From contig NZ_QCXY01000002.1 in assembly GCF_003347495.1 (NCBI RefSeq), positions 721,427 through 785,426 of the forward strand: 64,000 bases of DNA, in the 5' to 3' direction. Below the pieces are notes generated by a model. The model ran no database searches, was not told where the DNA came from, and was given only the letters and a program-made list of their open reading frames with translations. The DNA is from Pleomorphovibrio marinus. GTDB taxonomy: Bacteria > Bacteroidota > Bacteroidia > Cytophagales > Cyclobacteriaceae. Shown here piece by piece: positions 42,942 through 50,723 of this stretch. The position numbers and the translations under genes were made by a program. Position 1 is the stretch's first letter; each line of letters opens with the position of its first letter.

Positions 42942-45062
42942 TCAATTGTAGGTCCCTACCACCATTTCAAAATCTTCGAGGTGCGGCACCGTACAAAGCA
43001 CCCAATCCCCATCTTGTTCGAAATCCAATGTTTGACCGGATCTAAGCAGATATAGGTGCTCCAAAGGTTTAGCAGGTTTAAAGCGAATTTCAATATCCCG
43101 CATGGGTATTGGCTTCCCGATGGTTCCCCCGATTTGCCCGGAGTGGTTGATCAAGCCCAACCATTCAAAGGCTCCATCCCTGTTTTTCATCCTGGAGATC
43201 TCCACCAGGTGGGAGGCATTGGTCTGTAGGTCACTTTCCCATTCCAAAAGATTGGATAGCGCACCATAAAACAGGGCCTTATGGGCATAATTTCCCTTGT
43301 GATAATATTGGGCACCAAGTTGCCAGGGGATAAAACTTGCTTTTCCCTGTCCATAGGTATTGCTAAATAGGCCGGGGATATCGGTAACTTCCTCCTCCGT
43401 GAAATAGGACTTTTCGGGAGGGCCGAACATGGTTTCCGGAATAAGCTGCATATACGATTCGGTATTTTCTATAGGGGAGCAATCCAGGAAGTCCGCATAC
43501 ACCATCATAAGGGAAAAATCTTCTGTTAATTTATTCCCTATGGCAGCTTTATCTTGTTCCCCTACCCGCAAGTAGGTGGATTTCGCCTGTGGATAAACCT
43601 TAAATTGGGAATCTACCCCTAAGGATTTCAAGGAAATGCCGCCCCCTTCGCCCCTTTTAGTGGAGGAGGTGAAACCTGTGGCAAGGATTTTCCCACCTTT
43701 TTCCACATATTCATCTATGCTTTCCACCAATCCCTCACCCATATTACTTACATCCCCCAATACCAACACTTCATAATCATTCAATGCCCTTGGTAATCGC
43801 CCGGATAAGATTGCGCCCGGTTCAATAATATCATAGGGTATATGCAATTCAGTAAGTAGTTTTATCATCCCCCGGTACTCTTGGCCAGCACCTCTTATCA
43901 GGGCTAACTTACTGCTGGATTCCAGATTGGTAAACAAGTTTTCATGCTGCTTATGGAAACCATAATAGTCCTCCAGATAGGGGATAAATGCCCTCTCCTC
44001 ATAGTCAAAAAGGGGCCCAATGACCACAAACCCCAAGGGGGCACCATGCAGCATGTTTTCCAGCATCCATACCCTGGCCAGATCCGGCGAAGTGCCCACA
44101 TGCCTGAACCCAATCGCCTGAAAGTAAATCAATAAATTCATTGGCGACCTGTCCTGATAGGAGCCCAGTACCCTTTTTACGTTGTCTGTGGCATGATAAT
44201 TCCACTCGTAGTCGGAAGAAAGGGATGCCCCAGATTCACTGCTGATCATATCCACCCCTACATCCGTATAGGTTTTGATCATCAGACTAGGATCCAGTGT
44301 TTTGATATGTTCGGATATTTTGGTGAAGAGTTTTTCGGAAGTCTGTCTCTTAAACTCATTGTATTCTGCATATAATGGTTCTCCGGGAGACACCTCTTGA
44401 GGCAACTCCTTTCCCGACATTTCCTTGAACCCTTTCTTGCAGTTATCACATTGGCAAATGCCATGGTCCTCGCCGGCGTAGTCCCGGGTTTGGTAGCCAA
44501 TCATGTTGAAGAATATGCCGTCAAGGGGATATTTTTCTATGGCCTCTGTTAGGATTTCAAGGCTATATTCCTGTTGATATCCCCCGTTTACACAGGTATG
44601 GGTTTGTTCATTGAAGCTCACGGTTTCGCCTGTACGGCTTTTGTACAGCCATTCCGGTTTTTTCTCGGCCAAGGACTCGTTGATTTTGCTGAAATCAAAT
44701 CTTCCAATCACCTTGATCTCTTTCTCATGAAGTTGATGTACCAGGTCACCCACCAGGTCTCCTTCCATGAAGGTGTTGCGATATTGAAAAGGAAGTTCGG
44801 TGGGGTAATTGGCCACAATACCTCCCACGTTGAGTAAGACCAGGTTCGCAGAGGCATCCACCATGGATTGCACATATTTTTCCCTGTCCAGATTGGCATC
44901 TATTTCCCTGAGGTTGGTTTGGATAAGTCTCAGGGGTTCCCTGTTCCACCAGGAATTGTCATAGGATCCCGGTTTTAGTTGTTCAAGCTCCAAGGGTGAT
45001 AGTTGGGAAAAGCAAGGGGTTTGAAGTAGGAATATTATGGATACTAAATAAAATACTTTCAT
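42942..45062 (-). CDS. Putative glycoside hydrolase (GHL6-like) with a C-terminal accessory domain
   Basis: A 706-residue exported protein (signal MKVFYLVSIIFLLQTPCFS). The N-terminal TIM-barrel (about residues 40-400) resembles hypothetical glycosyl hydrolase 6: VVANYPTELP, KVIGRFDFSK, GIFFNMIGYQTRDY, a cysteine pair CQCDNCKKGF, TYTDVGVDMI and SSDYEWNYHA. Acidic residues are scattered at barrel-end positions. A class I glutamine-amidotransferase-like or beta-galactosidase trimerisation-like domain (about 420-600, YEVLVLGDVSNMGEGLV) follows, then a jelly-roll end. The substrate is not known; the neighbouring operon is oxidative-carbohydrate related. Confidence 0.7.
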   Translation of the reverse strand: MKVFYLVSIIFLLQTPCFSQLSPLELEQLKPGSYDNSWWNREPLRLIQTNLREIDANLDREKYVQSMVDASANLVLLNVGGIVANYPTELPFQYRNTFMEGDLVGDLVHQLHEKEIKVIGRFDFSKINESLAEKKPEWLYKSRTGETVSFNEQTHTCVNGGYQQEYSLEILTEAIEKYPLDGIFFNMIGYQTRDYAGEDHGICQCDNCKKGFKEMSGKELPQEVSPGEPLYAEYNEFKRQTSEKLFTKISEHIKTLDPSLMIKTYTDVGVDMISSESGASLSSDYEWNYHATDNVKRVLGSYQDRSPMNLLIYFQAIGFRHVGTSPDLARVWMLENMLHGAPLGFVVIGPLFDYEERAFIPYLEDYYGFHKQHENLFTNLESSSKLALIRGAGQEYRGMIKLLTELHIPYDIIEPGAILSGRLPRALNDYEVLVLGDVSNMGEGLVESIDEYVEKGGKILATGFTSSTKRGEGGGISLKSLGVDSQFKVYPQAKSTYLRVGEQDKAAIGNKLTEDFSLMMVYADFLDCSPIENTESYMQLIPETMFGPPEKSYFTEEEVTDIPGLFSNTYGQGKASFIPWQLGAQYYHKGNYAHKALFYGALSNLLEWESDLQTNASHLVEISRMKNRDGAFEWLGLINHSGQIGGTIGKPIPMRDIEIRFKPAKPLEHLYLLRSGQTLDFEQDGDWVLCTVPHLEDFEMVVGTYN

Positions 45063-45128
45063 GGTGCAGAGACTATTTAGGGTGGTTAATGTTGTAACGG
45101 AAGCTTTGGATAATAGGTGTTTTCAGGT

Positions 45129-45905
45129 TTAATCCGAAGAGGGATATCCCAATAAGTATATTTTGTTCCCTCCTTTCCCGGATAATTTACCTGTTTCCCA
45201 TTGGTAACTACTTTTCGGGAGGCTATCTATAAGCGATTTTAAATCTTCAATGGTATAAGTTCGGGCATTGGAAACAGCTCCGTCCCATGCAATGAACAGA
45301 GGGAGTAGAGGAATCAAGTAGGTAAAAAGGAATTGTTGCCAAGTAAAGGGTCTGACTTTAGGGGTAATGAAAAAGACCCCAACAAAAGCAACGGGAAATG
45401 CAGTCCACCATAACCATTTTGGAAACGAGTTGTCACTGATTTCAAAGATCAAAATAGGTTGTTCTTCTTCCTGGGCATTTAATAATATGTTCCTGGCTGC
45501 ATCTGGGGGGAAATGATGGAAGCAACTTATCATTGTCCTTAGTCCCGAATGATGGATTTTCAAAGTAGCATCTGTTGGTACTCTGCCATAGGTGATATCC
45601 TCCTGAGCGTTGAATTTATCAAGGAATTCGGTATTTGGATGAAAATCTGTAAGCATCAGGTTGAGTTTAGGGAAACGGGTTTTTAACTTTAAAAAGACCT
45701 CGACTATTGGTCCTCCGGCACCGGACCCCAAATCCACAATTTGGGGTTTGGATACAAATTGCAAGCCTCTATCCACCAGGTTTTCCAGCTGCCTTGCTGT
45801 TCGTATCAGGCTATGCAGGGCCACCAAATAGAGAGTCATTTTATTTCTCAGGAAGATCGGAAACCAGATTTGATCTTCAAACTCGAACAATTGTATACGT
45901 TTCAT
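45129..45905 (-). CDS. SAM-dependent methyltransferase with C-terminal membrane segments
   Basis: About 258 residues from the ATG at 45905 (MKRIQLFEFEDQ). A class I methyltransferase core carries the SAM motif IVDLGSGAGGP (about residue 75), LMLTDFHPN and an unusual FHHFPPD loop. Two hydrophobic helices follow (about residues 168-190 and 198-218: WLWWTAFPVAFVGVFFI and FLFTYLIPLLPLFIAW), so the enzyme is membrane-attached and may act on a lipid or quinone-like substrate; that is inference. It ends the operon that begins with the PVC-type haem protein. Start choice removes overlap with the SDR gene. Confidence 0.78.
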   Translation of the reverse strand: MKRIQLFEFEDQIWFPIFLRNKMTLYLVALHSLIRTARQLENLVDRGLQFVSKPQIVDLGSGAGGPIVEVFLKLKTRFPKLNLMLTDFHPNTEFLDKFNAQEDITYGRVPTDATLKIHHSGLRTMISCFHHFPPDAARNILLNAQEEEQPILIFEISDNSFPKWLWWTAFPVAFVGVFFITPKVRPFTWQQFLFTYLIPLLPLFIAWDGAVSNARTYTIEDLKSLIDSLPKSSYQWETGKLSGKGGNKIYLLGYPSSD

Positions 45906-45925
45906 GGCCTTTAAGGTGACTACTG

Positions 45926-46708
45926 TTATTTTGCCGTCCAACCACCATCCACAGTAACCATAGACCCTACCATATAATTGGAAGCCTCACTGGCCAAAAA
46001 CAAAGCCGCACCCTGGATTTCCTTGAGCTCCCCCCATCTGGCCAGGGCCGTGGCGCCAACGATGAAATTTTTTGCCTCCGGCGTATCGGCTATAGGAATA
46101 TTCATCTCGGTGAGAAATGGTCCGGGGCAAATTGCATTTACGTTGATGTTAAAGGGGGCTAACTCCAGACCTAAGGCCCGAGTCATTTGTACTACAGCCC
46201 CTTTACTAGAAGTGTAGGGTGTCCTGTTTGCTAACCCCACTAATCCCAGTGTACTGGCCAGATTGATGATTTTTCCGCCTTTTTGCTCTTTCATAATAGG
46301 GGTTACGGCCTTGCAGCAAAGCCAGCTTCCGGTCACATTGACTTTCATCACCTGCTCAAAGTCCTCTAAACTGACTTCGTCAATTGCTCCTCTGATGTTG
46401 ATGCCCGCAGAGTTTATCAGGATATCTGTGCTGTTGAAGTTTTCCTGGGCGTATTTCACCATATCACCCACTTGTTTCTCATCGGTGATGTCAGCAGCAA
46501 ATGCTTCTGCCTTGACACCATAATTCTCTTTGATTTGATTGGCGGCTGCACTGCCCTCTTCCTGGTTTCGGTTGACCAGTAGTACATTGGCTCCAGCCGA
46601 TGCCAACCCTGCTGCCATGGCAAAACCAAGACCCTTTGAGCCCCCTGTGATGATGGCTGATTTTCCTTTTAGTTCAAATAACTTAATGCCGGGTAGGGTG
46701 TCTTTCAT
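45926..46708 (-). CDS. SDR-family oxidoreductase (gluconate 5-dehydrogenase-like)
   Basis: A 260-residue short-chain dehydrogenase. The NAD(P) motif is ITGGSKGLGFA, then NSAGIN, and the catalytic Ser with YTSSK (NLASTL, then PYTSSKGAV) is intact. The C-terminal MVGSMVTVDGGW is typical. Similarity is strongest to gluconate 5-dehydrogenase/IdnO-like enzymes. It lies between a TIM-barrel isomerase-like gene and a methyltransferase gene in the same operon, so it probably oxidises or reduces a sugar acid. Confidence 0.87.
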   Translation of the reverse strand: MKDTLPGIKLFELKGKSAIITGGSKGLGFAMAAGLASAGANVLLVNRNQEEGSAAANQIKENYGVKAEAFAADITDEKQVGDMVKYAQENFNSTDILINSAGINIRGAIDEVSLEDFEQVMKVNVTGSWLCCKAVTPIMKEQKGGKIINLASTLGLVGLANRTPYTSSKGAVVQMTRALGLELAPFNINVNAICPGPFLTEMNIPIADTPEAKNFIVGATALARWGELKEIQGAALFLASEASNYMVGSMVTVDGGWTAK

Positions 46709-46727
46709 GATTTTAGTGTCTAAATGT

Positions 46728-47813
46728 TTAAAGGTTCAAGTTTTTGCTGGCATAAGCCAGACTCTGAATAATGTTATTTTCTTCTGCTGCTAGAAGCCCC
46801 TCTGTATCCAATTCGGATACCTTTGGGAGAGAGCTTTGATTGACCTTTACCATACGCAACACTGCCGCCATTTCTTGGGCCTTGACAGTCGGCATGGTAG
46901 CCCAAAACTCCGGGGTAAGGCATGGGATGAGCAAGGGATCCCGAGTGATCATTTCTAGGTTAAAGCGCATATTAGGCTTATGCGCTCTACATACTGCTAC
47001 CATTTTTGGAAGATCCAGTATACCCTGGCCTAGGGGAACCTCGGACATGAGAAAGCCTTCGGGGGATTCCTCCACCGCCATGTCCTTGATATGGGTTGAG
47101 TAGGTGTAAGGAGCCAAAGCTTCAAGAGTCTCCATTGGATCTTCCATTAGGGCTATGCTGTTGCCAAAGTCCAAGGTAACACCCAGCACTTCTGAATCTC
47201 TGCTTCTCAAAGCGGTCAAAAGCTCCTCTGTTCTCCAATCCTTGTGATTTTCTATGGCCAACTTCACTTTTTCTTTCTCCAATATAGGCACTACCCAGTC
47301 TAAGGCTTGGTGGGCATTATTAAGGAACTCCTCAAATTCCTCCTTGCTGCGAAGAGCTTCGTAGCGCCTAGGTCCCAAACTCACCGTTCTGAACACCTTG
47401 ATGCCGGCGGCCTTGCCATCCTGGATTTCCTTTTTAAACTTTTCAAGGTCACCTTCTTTTCTGGGGATACCGATGGATCCCTCCACAAACATGTCTAGCT
47501 CCTCGCTTGTTTTTCGTAGTTTCTTTGCCATTTCCCCGTCCCAACCACTTACGCTTATCTGAACCCCACCGGCTCCTATGCTATGGCAATGGACCAGAAA
47601 GTCTATGGCATTTCGGAAGGGGGGGAATTTTTCATTGTTGAGTTGCTGCTGCCAACGTTTACCATAGGCATGGATGACTATCCCCATTTTTTCTTTTTTG
47701 GTGGGAATGGCATCGATTGGCGAAACAGATAGGGCAAGGGCACCGAGAGAGGCCTTTTTAAGGAATTCCCTTCTGGGCAATCTGGGGTGGTCGAAATCTA
47801 TGGGTTGCTGCAT
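46728..47813 (-). CDS. Tat-exported sugar phosphate isomerase/epimerase-like TIM barrel
   Basis: About 361 residues from the ATG at 47813 (MQQPIDFDHPRLPRREFLKKAS). A twin-arginine signal is followed by a xylose-isomerase-like barrel with GIVIHAYG, GAGGVQISVSGW, LAIENHKDWRTEE, LGVTLDFGNSIAL, YSTHIKDM and RFNLEMITRDP, giving the usual Glu/His/Asp metal ligands. Longer starts (47831, 47840) would overlap the stop of the upstream haem protein gene. It is translationally close to that gene and to the SDR gene. Export suggests a non-phosphorylated sugar substrate. Confidence 0.86.
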   Translation of the reverse strand: MQQPIDFDHPRLPRREFLKKASLGALALSVSPIDAIPTKKEKMGIVIHAYGKRWQQQLNNEKFPPFRNAIDFLVHCHSIGAGGVQISVSGWDGEMAKKLRKTSEELDMFVEGSIGIPRKEGDLEKFKKEIQDGKAAGIKVFRTVSLGPRRYEALRSKEEFEEFLNNAHQALDWVVPILEKEKVKLAIENHKDWRTEELLTALRSRDSEVLGVTLDFGNSIALMEDPMETLEALAPYTYSTHIKDMAVEESPEGFLMSEVPLGQGILDLPKMVAVCRAHKPNMRFNLEMITRDPLLIPCLTPEFWATMPTVKAQEMAAVLRMVKVNQSSLPKVSELDTEGLLAAEENNIIQSLAYASKNLNL

Positions 47814-47817
47814 GGGC

Positions 47818-50382
47818 TTATTGGTTATCATTTTTAACATTGTCCAAAAAGGATTTGAGTTCCTCGGGTTTCCAAGGAGTCACCCTTCCTTGCATGGTAT
47901 TTCTGGTTACAGCCACAAAGCGACTGTCTATGGCCCCTGCCTCGTTTCCCCATTCATTCCTAATATAGGTGAGGATGGAGGCAATGGTCCGATCATCCAG
48001 GTTGGAATGGGCGGGCATCACCGGCAAAATGTCAGGTGAGTCATATAATTTCCCGTCCACTTCCACAGGGCCTTCCATTCCATGCAGCACGATCAAGGAA
48101 AGCTGTTTTTCGTCTCCTGTTACCCACTCCGAATTCACCAAGGGGGGACCCATTCGCCTTACCCCTTCTCCTTTGTTTCCATGGCAACCTGAACAGGAGC
48201 TGAGGTAATACTGTCTTCCCTTGGCAAAAAGGAGTTGTTCAGCTTCGTTCAGGGTTATTTGTTCACCGTCATTTGCCTCCTCCTCCCGGGGTTTACCCGG
48301 CCAGTCGAAAAGGGAGGCCACTTGTCTCCATTTCCGGTCTCCCCCTTTTGTTAAGTGGGAGTGAAACAGGCCAGGGGTACTGGAAAGGGTAACAGGGTCC
48401 CTATCGTTTTTTCCACTGCTATTGGCCAATCCGTTAAGTATAGCCTCTCCCTGCCAACCCAAGTTGTTTTTTTCCTCATCAAGTACCTTCAGCATAGCTC
48501 GCATCTCCCCAGGCTCGTTTTTATTACCAATGGCAGTGGCGAGCATTTCCACAACTATTTCTTTATCTGAACTGCCGGATTTCCATGAGGGACGAGAAAG
48601 CAGGGAGGCCAGCATCTTGTACTCATTATCTTGGATACTGCTCAGCACCGCATCACGGAAAAGGGCATCTTCCCTATGGTTGTCAAGGACAGTGTTCAAT
48701 ATGGACAGGGGTTCCTTAAACGGAATGCTCCCTGCACTCAGTGCCACCTGAAGGGCAAAGACGGAGGATGATTGAGGTATCAATTCTTCAAGAAGTACAC
48801 TCAACTTTTGGGTCAACTCCTGGTTTCCCTCTGTTTTCGTTTCCATAATTCTGAGCGCATGGGAGGCCACCCATGGCTGGGACATGGCCTTTTCTTGGAT
48901 GATTCGCAGGAATAGGCCTGGGTTTATATTCCCAAGCCCTTCCAAGGTCCAAAGAGCATGAAGTTGTGTAAAAGGAGCTTCTCCTTCGATGGCTAACCTT
49001 TCCAAAGTGGGCACTATTGACTGGTCCTTATTTTCTACCAACAAACGTTGAGCCTGGTCCCTGAACCACCCATCAGGATGGGCAAGGGTCTCGGCCAACT
49101 GCTCCAAGGAATAGGTGGACAATTTTGGGGCTTGTCTTGGAACCCATCCTTTAGGGACGATACGATAGATCCTGCCCATATTGATAGGATATACCAGATT
49201 CCTATCCAGCGTTACCTCCCTGAGATAAGGGGATATGTAGGCACCATGTTGCACCAGGCCCCTGTACATGTCTGCGATATATAGGGCTCCATCCGGCCCA
49301 CTGGTTTGGTTGACAGGCCTAAACCTTTCGTCGGTGGATGCCAGAAATTCTTGTCCGGGATTCGGGTCCTTTGCCTCAAGATAAACACCCCGGTTTTCCA
49401 CCAGGTTTCTTTTAACGAGGTTACCGGATGGTTCGCAAACAAAAACATTCCCTTGGAAGGGTTCAGGCAGGCCTTTGCCCCTATAGTAGAAAGGGGCACA
49501 GGCAGCAGTGAATTCCATTAGCCGGCCCTCTTCGTCTAAAATACCGGGAATATAGCCTCTGTTAATGGCAGGGTTGGACCGTATGGGATAAATTCTCCTA
49601 TCCACCGTAAGCCCATGGTCTATACCGGTGGTGGATGCATGGTGCGGGTTCCGGTGGAGGTAGTTGGGAGGTACCAAATCAGCGTGGAGTTGAGACCAAT
49701 TGTAATTATATACCAGTCTTCCATAATCGTCTTGGCTTATACCCCATTGCCCTCTGAATTCGGTACTGTCCTTTTCCCATTTGTCATCCACAAGCCTATA
49801 CCGAGCTCTCGACTTGGCGTTATAATACCAGTTGTCCATACCCCTCAAAAGGCCATTTCCGGAGTGTTCGGGCAAATTGTTGCCGGCATAATCTGGATCT
49901 ATCAGCACCTTGGTGTCTGCTTTCAGGTCCCCGTTCAAGTCTTCTGTCCACCAGAGGGCCATATTTTCCACTACAAGTGCTCCCTTTCCTACTATGGCGA
50001 GCGCTCTGGGCATTATCAGGGAATCTAGGTAGATGATTTGCTCGTCCATCCTACCGTCTCCATTGGTGTCCAAAAGTATGCTGATCCTGCCCACCGGTTC
50101 TTTTTCCCCTTCCCCTTCTATATCGGGCATGAAACCCCTCATCTCCACCACCCAAAGCCTGCCGTCTTCGTCAAAGTTGATCACCACTGGGTCTTGAACC
50201 AGAGGTTCAGATGCCACCAATTGGATTTCCAGGGCGGGGTCCAGTTGAAACTGCGATAGGGATTCATCAGGAGACAGTGGAGGGGATGGCCCTTGATCAG
50301 TGATTGGGTTAAGTTTTCCGGTACACCACAACAAGGAGGCAATTAGAAACAACGCAATGGTAATAGAGATCAATAATCTCAT
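47818..50382 (-). CDS. PVC-type haem lipoprotein dehydrogenase (DUF7133 propeller, HEAT-like, cytochrome c)
   Basis: An 854-residue lipoprotein (lipobox region LIASLLWC). From the N-terminus: a six-bladed propeller (about residues 45-430) with NFDEDGRLWVVEMRGF, DTNGDGRMDE and WWTEDLNGDLKAD blades; a helical HEAT-like repeat region (about 440-700); and a C-terminal cytochrome c domain with SSCSGCHG near residue 730 and a distal Met in LPVMPAHS. Proteins of this type are abundant in Planctomycetes and Bacteroidota and are thought to oxidise sugars in the periplasm, passing electrons to the haem. It heads an operon with TIM-barrel, SDR and methyltransferase genes. Confidence 0.87.
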   Translation of the reverse strand: MRLLISITIALFLIASLLWCTGKLNPITDQGPSPPLSPDESLSQFQLDPALEIQLVASEPLVQDPVVINFDEDGRLWVVEMRGFMPDIEGEGEKEPVGRISILLDTNGDGRMDEQIIYLDSLIMPRALAIVGKGALVVENMALWWTEDLNGDLKADTKVLIDPDYAGNNLPEHSGNGLLRGMDNWYYNAKSRARYRLVDDKWEKDSTEFRGQWGISQDDYGRLVYNYNWSQLHADLVPPNYLHRNPHHASTTGIDHGLTVDRRIYPIRSNPAINRGYIPGILDEEGRLMEFTAACAPFYYRGKGLPEPFQGNVFVCEPSGNLVKRNLVENRGVYLEAKDPNPGQEFLASTDERFRPVNQTSGPDGALYIADMYRGLVQHGAYISPYLREVTLDRNLVYPINMGRIYRIVPKGWVPRQAPKLSTYSLEQLAETLAHPDGWFRDQAQRLLVENKDQSIVPTLERLAIEGEAPFTQLHALWTLEGLGNINPGLFLRIIQEKAMSQPWVASHALRIMETKTEGNQELTQKLSVLLEELIPQSSSVFALQVALSAGSIPFKEPLSILNTVLDNHREDALFRDAVLSSIQDNEYKMLASLLSRPSWKSGSSDKEIVVEMLATAIGNKNEPGEMRAMLKVLDEEKNNLGWQGEAILNGLANSSGKNDRDPVTLSSTPGLFHSHLTKGGDRKWRQVASLFDWPGKPREEEANDGEQITLNEAEQLLFAKGRQYYLSSCSGCHGNKGEGVRRMGPPLVNSEWVTGDEKQLSLIVLHGMEGPVEVDGKLYDSPDILPVMPAHSNLDDRTIASILTYIRNEWGNEAGAIDSRFVAVTRNTMQGRVTPWKPEELKSFLDNVKNDNQ

Positions 50383-50723
50383 TGTTAAGTCATTTTGGGC
50401 TTTAGGTCAAGGTTTTAAAGATATGCCTTATTCGGAGGAAATGAAATCCGTTAATCAAAAATATGGTTTTACAAGAACTATACCTGGAATGAATAGAGAA
50501 ATTCCCGATGGTTTCTTTGGGAAAGTAAAGCTGTAAAACAGGAATGGAGACCTCAGTACCCTATTCAATATACCTTCATTGCTTTCAGTATTGAGTAAGT
50601 TTCTTAAGGTTAGGGATGTAAACCAATTACCTCCTTTTTATTTTAGGAAACTAGTCCAATGTATCATTAAATTTCCTATATTTCCTCTCACTTTTAGGGT
50701 TTTCATGTTTGCTTTGACTAAAA
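50383..50723. other. Divergent promoter region between the haem protein and histidine kinase
   Basis: This 341-base stretch lies between two divergent genes and presumably holds both promoters. It is A/T-rich; no open frame with protein character, RNA gene or strong palindrome was recognised. Confidence 0.45.

Noticed and set aside
50300..50536. Plus-strand 78-codon frame at the start of the haem protein gene
   Set aside because: It begins inside the antisense of the haem lipoprotein signal region and has no protein-like pattern; treated as promoter region.
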